From CAYUWH01 sp964448615 (GTDB lineage Bacteria > Patescibacteriota > Gracilibacteria > Peribacterales > Peribacteraceae): a stretch of DNA of 64,000 nt. The notes under the pieces were generated by a model. That model had not been told where the DNA came from, did not search any database, and worked only from the letters and a program-made list of their open reading frames with translations. The stretch covers positions 8,584 to 72,583 of the forward strand of contig CAYUWH010000002.1 in NCBI GenBank assembly GCA_964448615.1, in the 5' to 3' direction. The position numbers and the translations under genes are program-made. Positions 22,913-32,940 of this stretch are shown piece after piece. How positions within the stretch are numbered: position 1 is the stretch's first letter; each line of letters opens with the position of its first letter.

Positions 22913-25183
22913 CTATAGCCGCACCCTTCTCAGGCGCAAGGCATTGCCGATAACAGATACCGAACTAAAGCTCATGGCAGCAGCGGCAATCATTGGATTG
23001 AGAAGTAGTCCCCACAACGGGAACAGCACTCCTGCGGCCACGGGGACGCCAACTGCGTTGTAGATAAACGCAAAGAAAAGATTCTGGCGAATGTTGCGCA
23101 TTGTTTTTTGGCTCAATGTTCTCGCGCGCACGATCCCGCGCAAATCACCTTTGAGAAGAGTGATACCCGCGCTTTGCATGGCGATATCCGTCCCTGTGCC
23201 CATAGCGATGCCAATATGCGCTTGCGCCAGTGCGGGTGCATCGTTGATGCCATCACCGGCCATGGCCACGGTGTAGCCTTCGCTCTGCAAGCGTCGCACC
23301 ACTTCATGCTTGCGCTCTGGCAACACGCCCGCTTCCACCTGTTCCAATCCAAGCTTTCGCGCAACGGCCATTGCCGTCGTACGGTTGTCACCCGTGAGCA
23401 TGACTACTTGTACGCCTGCCTCTTGCAAGGAACGGATGGCCTCAATGGATGATTCTTTAATAGGGTCTGCCACGCCGATCAGCCCCATCATCTTCGTATC
23501 AACTGCAAGAAACATGACAGTCTGTCCTTCCTTGCGCAGCTTTTCCGCTTCATCGGAAGCCACGTTGCTGTCCACGCCTGACTCATCGAGCAGCTGCTGA
23601 TTCCCGAACAGAACAGCATGTCCGCTGACTGTCCCCTGTATGCCTTTGCCTGTTACCGAACGGAAGTCCGATGCTTTTTCCGGTGAAATGCCGCGCTCAC
23701 GCGCCCCCGCAATAATCGCCGTCGCAAGAGGATGTTCACTGCCCTGTTCAATGCTGGCGGCCATCCGCAGCACATCGTCCTCGCTGCTTCCGTTGAATGT
23801 TCGCAGTGAAGCCAAGCGTGGCTTTCCTTCAGTGAGTGTTCCCGTTTTATCCACCACTAACATGTTCACGTTCTCCATGATCTCCAATGATTCTGCATCC
23901 TTGATCAGAACACCCGCTCCTGCGCCTTTGCCTACGCCGACTGTGATGGACATAGGTGTGGCAAGTCCAAGCGCGCACGGACATGCGATAATCAGGACGG
24001 ATACGGCATTGACGATGGCATAGGCCAAACTAGGTTCCGGACCAACTATGTACCACGCGATGAATGTCAGGATGGCGATCACCACAACGACGGGCACAAA
24101 ATAACCCGAAACACTATCAGCCAACCGCTGAATAGGTGCGCGAGTACGCTGCGCGGCGCTTACCATTTCTACGATATGCGAAAGCAACGTGTCACTGCCG
24201 ACTTTTTCGGCGCGCAGAATAAAACTGCCCGTTCCATTGAGCGTGCCGCCAATGACGTTGTCTCCCACAATCTTCTCCGATGGAATGGATTCGCCGGTCA
24301 CCATGGATTCATCAATGGCGCTGCTACCTTCAAGGATGACGCCATCCACAGGAATCTTTTCACCCGGACGCACGCGAAGCCTGTCGCCCTTTTGCACCTG
24401 TTCCAAAGGCACATCTTCTTCCGTACCGTCTTCTCGTACGATTCGCGCCGTCTTTGGTGCGAGACCAAGCAGCGATTTGATCGCATTACCCGTTTGATTG
24501 CGCGCCCGCAGTTCTAATACTTGCCCTAGCAAGACAAGCACGGTAATCGTCGCCGCTACCTCGAAATATCGTCCTACGTGTCCATGAGCATTCTTGAAAG
24601 AATCAGGAAACGCATCAGGGAAGAGAATGGCAACGATGCTATAGATATAGGCAACCGCCACCCCGAGTGCGATCAGGGTAAACATGTTGAGAGAACGATT
24701 GTTGAGCGACTCCCATCCACGTACGAGCAGTGGCCATCCGCACCAAAGCACCACAGGTGTTGCCAGCAGCAATTCCAGCCATGGCATCAAGGACATGCCG
24801 ATCATCTGCGCAAAGAAACCTTCAAGCATCGCTATAGCCAGCAAAGGCAGTCCCAAAACTGTTCCAACCCAAAAACGCAGAGTCATATCTTTCAATTCGG
24901 GATTCTCTTCTTCATCGAGAGAAGGGCTCATGGGTTCCAGAGCCATGCCGCAAATCGGGCATGATCCGGGTTGATCCCGAATAATCTGCGGGTGCATCGG
25001 ACAGGTGTAGCGCGTGGGAGCCGCGGCAGGACTTTTCTGTATGCGCTCCAAGGACATTCCGCATTTTGGGCAGTTTCCGGGTTTACTCTGCCTGATTTCG
25101 GGGTGCATCGGACACGTATATTCCGCAGTGTCATTCAATGCATGATCTTGCGGATGAGCCGAGTGATTGCAGCATTCTTTCAT
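22913..25183 (-). CDS. copA: Copper-transporting P1B-type ATPase
   Basis: Copper-exporting ATPase of 756 residues from the ATG at 25183. It opens with two heavy-metal-binding domains of the short YTCPMHPEI...CPKCGM kind (residues 22-43 and 59-80), not the ferredoxin-like CxxC domains. The membrane metal site Cys401-Pro-Cys403 (IIACPCALGLATP), phosphorylation site Asp445 (DKTGTLTEG), TGES loop (MVTGESIPSEK) and hinge GDGINDAPAL are all present, and eight helices are expected. Pumps Cu+ out of the cytoplasm. It is the last gene of the csoR-oxidase-copA operon, with five bases between it and the oxidase gene. An open frame extends 25 codons up but starts inside the oxidase gene. Confidence 0.94.
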   Translation of the reverse strand: MKECCNHSAHPQDHALNDTAEYTCPMHPEIRQSKPGNCPKCGMSLERIQKSPAAAPTRYTCPMHPQIIRDQPGSCPICGMALEPMSPSLDEEENPELKDMTLRFWVGTVLGLPLLAIAMLEGFFAQMIGMSLMPWLELLLATPVVLWCGWPLLVRGWESLNNRSLNMFTLIALGVAVAYIYSIVAILFPDAFPDSFKNAHGHVGRYFEVAATITVLVLLGQVLELRARNQTGNAIKSLLGLAPKTARIVREDGTEEDVPLEQVQKGDRLRVRPGEKIPVDGVILEGSSAIDESMVTGESIPSEKIVGDNVIGGTLNGTGSFILRAEKVGSDTLLSHIVEMVSAAQRTRAPIQRLADSVSGYFVPVVVVIAILTFIAWYIVGPEPSLAYAIVNAVSVLIIACPCALGLATPMSITVGVGKGAGAGVLIKDAESLEIMENVNMLVVDKTGTLTEGKPRLASLRTFNGSSEDDVLRMAASIEQGSEHPLATAIIAGARERGISPEKASDFRSVTGKGIQGTVSGHAVLFGNQQLLDESGVDSNVASDEAEKLRKEGQTVMFLAVDTKMMGLIGVADPIKESSIEAIRSLQEAGVQVVMLTGDNRTTAMAVARKLGLEQVEAGVLPERKHEVVRRLQSEGYTVAMAGDGINDAPALAQAHIGIAMGTGTDIAMQSAGITLLKGDLRGIVRARTLSQKTMRNIRQNLFFAFIYNAVGVPVAAGVLFPLWGLLLNPMIAAAAMSFSSVSVIGNALRLRRVRL

Positions 25184-25188
25184 GGAGA

Positions 25189-26868
25189 TTATTGAACGGT
25201 AAACATGCCCATCATCCCGTTTGAGAGATGTTCGGCAATGTGGCAATGAAACATCCAATCTCCGACATTACTCATTTCAATAAGGATTTCGGCCGTAGAG
25301 CCAGAAGGGACCAGTACCGTATCTTTCCAGACAAGGTTGTCCGTTTTCTTTCCATCCATCGAGAGGACAAGGAACCGTTGCCCGTGAAAATGAATAGGGT
25401 GTTGCATCGGGTGGGCCGAGCGTTCGTCGTTATTGATGCGAACCTTTACGAGATCGCCCTTCTTGAACATCCAGTGGATATCCATGTTCTTGTCGCCCGT
25501 TGCCTCGTCCACAAGCGCCCAATCCATTGCCTCGTTGCTCATCATGGCATTCATCTGCGGCATCGTGTCCTCCCATTCAATGCCATCATCGGAATGCATC
25601 ATGCCGCCGTGATTCATCATGCCCATGCCACCATGCATATCTATGGTGAGCCGCAATTTCTTGTCCACGGGTTTATCAAAATACGAACGAACAGTATCAA
25701 TGTCTGCAATGACATCTGCGTTCTCCTGCAATGTTCCAAAAGAGGCGGCATACGATGGCTGTGCGGGGGTATCCGTTACACGAATCGTTGCAAGGGCGAT
25801 GTTTCTTCCGCCAGCAATGTGGCGCAATTCATACTGACCGCTTTGCGCGAATTGTACTTCGATGATTGCTCGTTCTGCTGGCGCGAGAATCACGGCATCT
25901 GCCCATTCTTCTTTCTCATAGCGACCAACGTCGGAGCCGATCAATTTTATGTTGGCATTTGGAATTTGTAAGCGGAAGGTTCGCGTATTCGCCACATTCG
26001 TGATGAAGAAGCGGACAACAGATCCCTTTGCAAACTCCATGGAGTAATCCGTTTTTCCGTTGGTAAGCATGACATTCCCAAAGCGACCCATGAGCGAAAA
26101 ATTCACGTTTTTCTTGCCGTACGCTACTGGCTTTCCGTCCTGACCGAGTAAGAGGTCATCCACCACAAGAACCTGCTCGGCATTGACTGGCTGATAGATG
26201 CCGGTCGTCGGTTCTACAAGCAAATTGCCGTATAGCCCCATGTCCTGCTGAATATCCTCGCGTACATGCGGGTGATACCAGTAGATTCCATCGTCGGGCA
26301 TTGTCACGGTGTACGTGAACGAGCCATTGGGAAGAATCGCATCCTGCGTGACGTCTGGTATGCCATCCGAGCCATTATCCAAGCGCAGGCCATGCCAGTG
26401 TATCGTCGTTTCCATGTCTATTTTATTCTGTACGCGTACGGAAATCGTTGCCCCTTTTGGCGCTTTGATAAGCGGTCCGGGAATCTGTCCGTTGTATCCG
26501 TACATCGCAAATTGCTTGCCATTGATCGTTTTGCGTACGAGAGTGGGATTCAATTCGATGGTATCACCATCTTTGACCTGAATGGTTTCGGTTGCTTTTG
26601 CTTCCGGCAGACTATCAATGTCCGTTCCCAATCCAGGCAAAAAGCCCGATGTATTTGATGCGGCGCGAGAGGTATTTGTTTGCTGGCCGTTCATCATGTG
26701 CTGCATCATCTGCATGTGTTCTTGAGGAGTCTGCTTACGGAGTTCCTCAACGGTTATGCCCATCATTTCAGCCATGCTAATCTCTCCTTGGGTGGCATCG
26801 GACGGTGTCCCTTGCGTGGAGCAGGCTGCAAGTGTGAGGCAAAGAAATGCGAGAATTGTGCGCTTCAT
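25189..26868 (-). CDS. Multicopper oxidase, lipoprotein, CueO/CopA-like
   Basis: A 559-residue exported oxidase that probably oxidises Cu+ to less toxic Cu2+. The lipobox LTLAAC (Cys16) makes it membrane-tethered. Copper ligands are seen in all four conserved places: HWHG (157-160), WYHPHV (197-202), HPIHFHG, and HCHIAEHLSNGMMG near the C-terminus. Met-rich segments lie before the first cupredoxin domain (MMQHMMN) and near the third (GGMGMMNHGGMMH), the latter in the position of the CueO copper-binding insert. It sits between csoR and copA on the same strand, 14 and 5 bases from them. Confidence 0.92.
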   Translation of the reverse strand: MKRTILAFLCLTLAACSTQGTPSDATQGEISMAEMMGITVEELRKQTPQEHMQMMQHMMNGQQTNTSRAASNTSGFLPGLGTDIDSLPEAKATETIQVKDGDTIELNPTLVRKTINGKQFAMYGYNGQIPGPLIKAPKGATISVRVQNKIDMETTIHWHGLRLDNGSDGIPDVTQDAILPNGSFTYTVTMPDDGIYWYHPHVREDIQQDMGLYGNLLVEPTTGIYQPVNAEQVLVVDDLLLGQDGKPVAYGKKNVNFSLMGRFGNVMLTNGKTDYSMEFAKGSVVRFFITNVANTRTFRLQIPNANIKLIGSDVGRYEKEEWADAVILAPAERAIIEVQFAQSGQYELRHIAGGRNIALATIRVTDTPAQPSYAASFGTLQENADVIADIDTVRSYFDKPVDKKLRLTIDMHGGMGMMNHGGMMHSDDGIEWEDTMPQMNAMMSNEAMDWALVDEATGDKNMDIHWMFKKGDLVKVRINNDERSAHPMQHPIHFHGQRFLVLSMDGKKTDNLVWKDTVLVPSGSTAEILIEMSNVGDWMFHCHIAEHLSNGMMGMFTVQ

Positions 26869-26882
26869 AGTGTGGGTGGTAA

Positions 26883-27155
26883 TTAACGAGTAGAGAGGCC
26901 GATTACTTTGATAAGTTCCTGAATGAAATCTTCTTTTCCTGTGCCGCTTGCCAACTTTTTAGGCGCGCATGTATTCAGATGGCTTTCCAGTACCTGTGCT
27001 TGGACATGATCGAGATGGCCTTTCATGGCCAGCACATTGCGCAGGATTTCCGGGCAATACGCATCGCCTTCGTGCAGCATCTGCTCGACCTTTTTGCTTA
27101 AACCATTGAGGCGCTTGAGAGCAGCTAACGCTTTTTCGGATTGTTTCGGCAACAT
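26883..27155 (-). CDS. csoR: Copper-sensing repressor CsoR
   Basis: A 90-residue helical repressor of the CsoR/RcnR family. The three Cu+ ligands are in the standard spacing: Cys34 (AYCPEIL), His59 and Cys63 (ESHLNTC), 25 and 4 residues apart. Helical DNA-binding surface residues near RLNGLSKKVEQM are typical. Binding of copper should release it from DNA and induce the operon it heads (oxidase and copA). The 120-base region before the start contains GTGGTA-GTGGGTA-GTGGTA direct repeats, which could be an operator, but no clear C-tract/G-tract CsoR box is seen. Confidence 0.92.
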   Translation of the reverse strand: MLPKQSEKALAALKRLNGLSKKVEQMLHEGDAYCPEILRNVLAMKGHLDHVQAQVLESHLNTCAPKKLASGTGKEDFIQELIKVIGLSTR

Positions 27156-27159
27156 AGAT

Positions 27160-27182
27160 ATAGTGGTAGTGGGTAGTGGTAC
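27160..27182. promoter_or_regulatory. Possible operator region of the copper operon
   Basis: Three direct repeats with core GTGG(G)TA lie within 25 bases of the csoR start. Position suits an operator or promoter element; the usual inverted CsoR site is not visible. Confidence 0.3.
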
Positions 27183-27278
27183 TTTATTCCTTCGTCATGA
27201 AACAGTCAACAACTGCATAACGTCCTCTCCGTTCCAAGGAGAAATGGCGGCATGAGTGATGCGCATGCACTACGGGCG

Positions 27279-29078
27279 TTACAGCCCTTCCTTCTTTATT
27301 TTCAGCACCATTCGTACCACGAAGGAAAGCAGGACGATCATGATGAAGGTCATGCCGGTCCAGATGATCCAGGGATGCTGTTCGGAGAAGCGATCATCGG
27401 TGGTATCACAGATATCACCCAGTTTGTCGGCATCCAAGTCACCCTGGTTATAGTTTTGCGCATAACGGCAGTTATCGTTGGCATTCAGAATGCCGTCGCC
27501 GTCGTCATCTTCGCAGGCATCACCAAGGCCGTTGTTATTGTGATCAACTTGATCGGGGTTAAAGACAGTCGGGCAGTTATCGAGCGGAGGGAGTAAGGCA
27601 TCGCCATCGAGATCCGTACACGCATCGCCCTGTCCGTTCTTGTCGCCATCCTCTTGATCACGATTCTGAATCGTTGGGCAGTTGTCGCACGTATCACCGA
27701 GACCGTCGCGGTCGCGGTCGACCTGATCCGCATTCGGAGTAGCTGGACAATTATCGCGCGCGGTAGGCGTGCCGTCTCCATCCGGATCAAGCACAGCTCC
27801 CTCGCAGGCATCACCAAGATTGTTGCCGTTGCGGTCTTCCTGTCCCGGGTTTTTGGTATCCGGACATGAGTCGCAACTGTCACCGATGTTGTCCTGATCG
27901 CGGTCCTCCTGTTTCGCATTCGCCGTGCTGCGGCAGTTATCGACCGTATCGGGAAGACCGTCGCTATCGCGATCGAGTTGGCACGCGTCGCCCACCCCGT
28001 CACCATCGCTGTCTTTCTGATCCGCATTGCGGATGCCGATGCAGATATCATTTCCGTTCATCACGCCATCTCCGTCAGCATCGTCGCAGGGATTTCCGAT
28101 TCCGTTGATATCGTCATCCTTCTGATCCGGATTGAAGACGTTCTGACAGTTGTCATCGCTATCGCCAACGCCATCATGATCCTGATCGTGTTGCGGCAGA
28201 TTCGGGACGGCGGGCGCGTTGTCGCAGGCATCACCAAGACCATCACGATCCTTATCGCTTTGATTCGCGTTCGCGACCGAGGGGCAGTTATCGCGTGCGG
28301 CGACTATTCCATCTTTATCCGCGTCTTCTTCCAGTACGCGTTCTCCGCCCACTACCGCATACGCCGTTGTATTCGTGGCGGAGAGGGAAGCGGGAGCAGG
28401 GGGAAGCGCGGGAGGATTCGAGTCATCATAGACCAATCGGTAGGCCGTGCCCGGAGACGCTTCAAACAATATGCGCGCAGGCTGCATGCCGCCGACGGTG
28501 ACTTCGCGCAGAGTCGGGACCGTTTCATACGTGAATTGCACGCGGATGCCATCGGTCATGACGGACGAAAAATCGGCCGACTGACTTCCCTTCACTTCCC
28601 GCAGCTTCACATAGCCGTTGGTGCTGCGCGCGGAAATGATCAGCGAAGAGAATGTTTGATCTGCAACGACATCGATCGCATCAACGCGCACAGGCACAAG
28701 AAAGCCGATCGTGATGGTGCAGGAAGAAGGATTGCGGATCGGATCCGGGCGTAATGATGTCGCCGTGCTGCCATCATGCAGGGCTTGGGTTTGTCCGTTT
28801 CCTTCCACTGAACATACTGAAACATCTCCGATGATGCCTCGTAATTCTCCCGCTCTTTCCGGTGCGCTCTTCTGTGCGATCACCGTGCTTCCTTGCATGA
28901 CACGAAGCGAAGCCAGTGGCGATACCTGCAGTACCGATTCCGGAACGGCGATGAAGACCGGTTGTGACGATCCGATGCCGCGCGTATCAATCGGGCGTTC
29001 ATACGCAGGAGCCGCGAGCGCGGCTACCGTCCAGAGCGAACCGGTGAGAATGGCGAGAGAAGAAAGGCGGAGGCGCAT
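27279..29078 (-). CDS. Exported thrombospondin type-3 repeat protein with membrane anchor
   Basis: A 599-residue surface protein: signal peptide (1-22), an N-terminal beta-rich domain (23-240) that may be DUF3999-like, then about ten calcium-binding type-3 repeats (residues about 250-560, for example DRDGLGDACD), and a C-terminal segment WIIWTGMTFIMIVLLSFVVR that anchors it, with a basic cytoplasmic end. The repeats bind calcium and are found in adhesive or rigid surface proteins. It starts two bases after the end of the DUF2339 gene, so the two are translated together. A decayed copy of its tail is at 21885-22040. Confidence 0.82.
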   Translation of the reverse strand: MRLRLSSLAILTGSLWTVAALAAPAYERPIDTRGIGSSQPVFIAVPESVLQVSPLASLRVMQGSTVIAQKSAPERAGELRGIIGDVSVCSVEGNGQTQALHDGSTATSLRPDPIRNPSSCTITIGFLVPVRVDAIDVVADQTFSSLIISARSTNGYVKLREVKGSQSADFSSVMTDGIRVQFTYETVPTLREVTVGGMQPARILFEASPGTAYRLVYDDSNPPALPPAPASLSATNTTAYAVVGGERVLEEDADKDGIVAARDNCPSVANANQSDKDRDGLGDACDNAPAVPNLPQHDQDHDGVGDSDDNCQNVFNPDQKDDDINGIGNPCDDADGDGVMNGNDICIGIRNADQKDSDGDGVGDACQLDRDSDGLPDTVDNCRSTANAKQEDRDQDNIGDSCDSCPDTKNPGQEDRNGNNLGDACEGAVLDPDGDGTPTARDNCPATPNADQVDRDRDGLGDTCDNCPTIQNRDQEDGDKNGQGDACTDLDGDALLPPLDNCPTVFNPDQVDHNNNGLGDACEDDDGDGILNANDNCRYAQNYNQGDLDADKLGDICDTTDDRFSEQHPWIIWTGMTFIMIVLLSFVVRMVLKIKKEGL

Positions 29079-29080
29079 GA

Positions 29081-31108
29081 TTAAGGGTGGGAGCCGAACA
29101 AAGATTTCAGCGTTTCTTTTTTGTGCTGATACAGGAAGGATGCTGCGACAAGCACAGCTCCGAGGATAGTAAAGCCGATGACGCGGTAGCCTGTTCCAAG
29201 GCTGAAGAAATCAATGAGGGTAAGCTTTGCCGTGGCGATGATGAGGATGATGAGGCCGAAGACGCGCAACGGTTTCCAATTCCGCATCGCACCGAATACG
29301 AGCACTGCGGCGGCGTACAATGCCCACAGGATCGAGATGCCGACTTGCAGCACCTGTCTCGGTCTCTCGAAATTGGCGAAGAGGCGTCCGTCATCCACGG
29401 CGCGCGTGAATTCATTGGTGAGGTAGACGAGCGTCACAATCTGCACGGCGACGCCGAGAATCGAAAACATCTTCCTTTCTTCTTCCGTCAGCGTGGTCCA
29501 GCGCTTTCCCGCCTGCAATAAAATGAAGTAGCTGCCGCCGATCAGGGCCGCCGCCTCGATGAAGCGCTGGAATCCCGTCAGCGTCGATTGGTGCCCCATG
29601 ATATTCATCCCGAAGGAACCCGCAAGCACGGCAAGTCCCACAAAGGCGAAGAGCAAGGTTTGCTGCTCTTTCCGGTCGCTACGCAGCAGGCCAAGCGTTG
29701 CAATAACCGCGAACATCACGGTCCAAACCAGGAAGAGATAGAAACCCTTGGTGAAATACAGAAGCGGAATGCTGGCGCCCATACCCAAGTTCGCCGATGA
29801 TGTATCTGCGGGGATAAACAGATACCAGAAATACGCTGCGAGCATCACAAGCCACGCGAAACGCTGGATGCGAGGATCATGCAATTTCAGGGCGATCCAC
29901 AAAAGGAACACGCCTTCCATGCTCCAGGCCAGTGGCACCCACACGTTCCCGAGCTGTAACGGAATCGCCAATGATGTGAAGAGGACGACCAGCGAAAGAC
30001 TGCCGAGCACCAGCGGCGTATCCGTTTTATTTCTCTTGTACACTTCGCCGCTGAAGATCAGGAAGATCACCGCGAGGCCAAGCGAAACCATGGCATCGTA
30101 GCTCTCGCGCAAGCCGGGAAATTTGCCAAGCCACCAGAGCACCAGGACAAAGTGCAGCAGCGCATTGCCGATCAGGATCATCAAATCGGGACCTTCGGAC
30201 TTCTGCTGCTTCAGCAAATTGTAATAGAGAGGAACGAGCAGGTAGATCACGAAGAATGCCGCGATGAAGACGAGGGCCGTCGACATCCCAAAAGCGGGAT
30301 CGTCGAGTGCGAGAATTTCGTACACGGCGGTTCCCATGAGGCCGAGCGCATTGAGCATCCTCCATTGTCGTGCCCGTCCGAGCGCGAAAATGCCGCAATC
30401 GAGAATGAGGATATACAGCAGAAGCGAGAACGTGCTCCCTTCATCGCCCGTCAGTATTGGGGTTAAGAAGCCGCCGATGATGCCGAAGGCCGCGAGTGGC
30501 AGTGCACCGTAATATCCCGCAAGCAGACAGGTGACAGCAGTCGTGAGAATATAGATCGCAAAGGCGACCGGAGAGGGGAAGAGGTGATACGTATGCAGGG
30601 CGATCCATGTCACGATGTATGAGGCAAGCGCGCCGCCGCCCGTAAACGTGAGAGACCAGATGCCATAACGCTTTCGCAGTCTGTCTCCCGCAATGATTGC
30701 GCATCCCGCGAGGATATAGCCGATGAGCGTTCTGCCGGTAGGCCCGATCAAGCCGTTATCGAATGACCATTTCAGGAAGAAAATCAGCGCGGCGACAAGC
30801 ACTGCCGTGCCGATCCATTGCAGCCAATGTGCGCCGACTTTTTCCTCAAGCGATTGGAAGTCGGTTTTTGCAGGAGCAGATTTTTGTACTGCTTGCGGCT
30901 GTTTGGCTTCAGCGCGTGCGGGTTTCTCCTCTTCTTCTGGTTGGGGTCTTGCGGCGCGCTTTTGTGGAGTGGGTGCCGACTGCGCGTTGCGTTCCAGTTT
31001 TTTGACGCGGTCCATCAAGCGGAAGAGCAAGATCGGCGTGACGATAAAATAAAAAAGACCAAGCAATAGGGAGATTGGTCCCAAGTCACCCAGGATGGAA
31101 AACCACAT
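29081..31108 (-). CDS. DUF2339 multi-pass membrane protein
   Basis: A 675-residue protein from the ATG at 31108; an upstream in-frame start at 31177 adds 23 residues of poor protein character. The N-terminus has a helix, then a charged Pro/Glu/Lys-rich region (residues about 35-85), followed by about 20 transmembrane segments with the family sequence VGAHWLQWIGTAVLVAALIFF. DUF2339 proteins have no known function; in proteobacteria they are paired with DUF3999 proteins, as may be the case here with the type-3 repeat protein. TATACT about 28 bases before the ATG could be the promoter. Confidence 0.85.
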   Translation of the reverse strand: MWFSILGDLGPISLLLGLFYFIVTPILLFRLMDRVKKLERNAQSAPTPQKRAARPQPEEEEKPARAEAKQPQAVQKSAPAKTDFQSLEEKVGAHWLQWIGTAVLVAALIFFLKWSFDNGLIGPTGRTLIGYILAGCAIIAGDRLRKRYGIWSLTFTGGGALASYIVTWIALHTYHLFPSPVAFAIYILTTAVTCLLAGYYGALPLAAFGIIGGFLTPILTGDEGSTFSLLLYILILDCGIFALGRARQWRMLNALGLMGTAVYEILALDDPAFGMSTALVFIAAFFVIYLLVPLYYNLLKQQKSEGPDLMILIGNALLHFVLVLWWLGKFPGLRESYDAMVSLGLAVIFLIFSGEVYKRNKTDTPLVLGSLSLVVLFTSLAIPLQLGNVWVPLAWSMEGVFLLWIALKLHDPRIQRFAWLVMLAAYFWYLFIPADTSSANLGMGASIPLLYFTKGFYLFLVWTVMFAVIATLGLLRSDRKEQQTLLFAFVGLAVLAGSFGMNIMGHQSTLTGFQRFIEAAALIGGSYFILLQAGKRWTTLTEEERKMFSILGVAVQIVTLVYLTNEFTRAVDDGRLFANFERPRQVLQVGISILWALYAAAVLVFGAMRNWKPLRVFGLIILIIATAKLTLIDFFSLGTGYRVIGFTILGAVLVAASFLYQHKKETLKSLFGSHP

Positions 31109-31334
31109 ACGGAAAGAGAAGAAGAGGTAGTAAGCGCAGTATAGCAGGCTTGTCACACATCGGGAGAGCGGACACATCTGTCGATTTATTTCCAGGATTT
31201 GGATTGCGGGCCGCGCTTCGGCATCGGCGAGTACGATACATTCGCGCCCGCCAGCTTGATGAAGTTTCCCTATCTTGATTTTCTTTTTGCATGCCGCCGA
31301 CTCGAATCCGGATATCCCTGCTTGGAATTTATTC

Positions 31335-31340
31335 TATACT
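31335..31340 (+). promoter_or_regulatory. -10 element of the gene at 31348
   Basis: TATACT, seven bases before the ATG. Confidence 0.6.
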
Positions 31341-31347
31341 CTCCAGT

Positions 31348-32931
31348 ATGAGTCGGCTGCTTGTTATTGTCGCTGTCGCGATGTTCGCCAGTGGGGCGCA
31401 TCCTGCGCTTGCCCAACAAACAGGATCCGGAGGAGCTGCCGACGAACCACAGACAAAATCTTCGGAAGCATCGAGCGTCCAAGGGGAGTCATCCGGCGGT
31501 ATTCCACTTGAAAAGGGAGCAGGAGATATCATCTCGAGTGCCGCGGCACGTGAAGAAGTGCATTCATCACAGCCGTCTTCGCGTGAATCCGTGCAACGTT
31601 CCTCTGCGCCATTGTCCTCATCGTTTGCACGTTCATCCATGGCACCTTCCTCTGCGCCCGTTCTTTCGTCGAGTGTCGGCACGATGCGCGTATCGTCATC
31701 TCCAGTCGTGCGAAGTTCTTCCGCCCGCACTTCTGCAACCGCGACCGGGACTGTGGTACAGCAAGACATGATCTCTCCTCGCGCATGGTTAGGGTACAAC
31801 ACGCCGGTGATTGATCCATCCGGCATCCGCTTTCCGGCAACCATCTCGCGCTCGCCGCAGACAATCGGAACGAATCTGCTATTGGCGATTCTTATCGCAT
31901 GTGCCGTGTGTTGTACCGGTATTGCCTTCAGGCATCTCAAGGTAGCGCATCCGAAGCGGCTGTCCGTGATTCTTTCCCGGTTGCCGTTGCAAGCGTTGCT
32001 GACCGTTCTGTTGATATGGCTCATTGATCTCCTGATTCCCCAAGCGTTTGCACAGGAAGGGGGAGTGCTCCATGTAGCATCCACTCTGATCATCCCGCTC
32101 TATGCCGTTGTCTTTTTCGTGGTCGTCGGCACGTCGAACTATCTCTTCAATAATATTCTAAATAGTGACGGACAAACTGCGCTTGCGCGTTTCACGGGGA
32201 ATGCGCGTGTGTACGAACGGGCATGGTTCATGTTGCTGCTCCTTCTTGGGTACGGCATCATCGGGGCGCACATCAATCCAGATTTCAATCTGCTGCCGGG
32301 GCGTGAGTTGGGGATTTTGCTGATTGCCGTTGTGTGTATCATTGTTTCGGCATGTATCAAAGATACCGGTCTCTCGATTCTTGCGCGGACATGGAAGATG
32401 CCCGGGCGTTTTCGGGCGAATGTGGGAGGGTTTGCCGTGGCGGTTGTCTGCGTGCTGCTGAGTCGCGAACTCCAGCTGAATCCCGGTTATTTGTACGGCG
32501 TCCCGTTGGTGTTGCTCATCGCATCGTCGCTCTTGAAAGAGCGTGAGGGGTTCTTCGAATTCCTCGGCATTCTCTGGATTATGCTTCTTGCAGGTGTGGT
32601 ATGGATAGTAACTCCTGCCCTGAGTGCGTATCCCGTTCTCTTCGATCTCTGCTGCGTGCTTTTTGTCCTTCTGGCGGAAGATGCCTTCTTCGAATTGCTG
32701 CCATTGCCGTACCTCGCGGGTGGCACGATTTTTCAGTGGAACAAAGCGCTGTGGTTCCTGCAGTTCGTTGCCGTGATGTTCTTCCTGTTGCATACGCTCT
32801 TCAATCCGCAGGGCACGATCGTCAATCTCGTTGAATCGCCGCCCGCCGCTGCGACGTTCTTATTGCTGGGATGTTATGCGATCGGCGTGTTCTTGTTATG
32901 GGCGTACTTAGTTTTGCGAAAAAAGCATTAG
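31348..32931 (+). CDS. Membrane protein with long Ser-rich external region, unrecognised
   Basis: A 527-residue protein. Residues 1-22 form a signal peptide ending ALAQQ; residues about 25-145 are Ser/Ala/Pro/Gln-rich with many SSxPxx-like runs and no folded look, as in a linker or glycosylated stalk. The rest carries about ten to eleven transmembrane segments, with conserved-looking motifs such as NPDFNLLPGRELG and LNPGYLYGVPLVLL. I do not recognise the family. It is divergent from the DUF2339 gene. The upstream in-frame start at 31291 is disfavoured because the -10 is just before 31348. Confidence 0.65.
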   Translation: MSRLLVIVAVAMFASGAHPALAQQTGSGGAADEPQTKSSEASSVQGESSGGIPLEKGAGDIISSAAAREEVHSSQPSSRESVQRSSAPLSSSFARSSMAPSSAPVLSSSVGTMRVSSSPVVRSSSARTSATATGTVVQQDMISPRAWLGYNTPVIDPSGIRFPATISRSPQTIGTNLLLAILIACAVCCTGIAFRHLKVAHPKRLSVILSRLPLQALLTVLLIWLIDLLIPQAFAQEGGVLHVASTLIIPLYAVVFFVVVGTSNYLFNNILNSDGQTALARFTGNARVYERAWFMLLLLLGYGIIGAHINPDFNLLPGRELGILLIAVVCIIVSACIKDTGLSILARTWKMPGRFRANVGGFAVAVVCVLLSRELQLNPGYLYGVPLVLLIASSLLKEREGFFEFLGILWIMLLAGVVWIVTPALSAYPVLFDLCCVLFVLLAEDAFFELLPLPYLAGGTIFQWNKALWFLQFVAVMFFLLHTLFNPQGTIVNLVESPPAAATFLLLGCYAIGVFLLWAYLVLRKKH

Positions 32932-32940
32932 TTCTGATGA

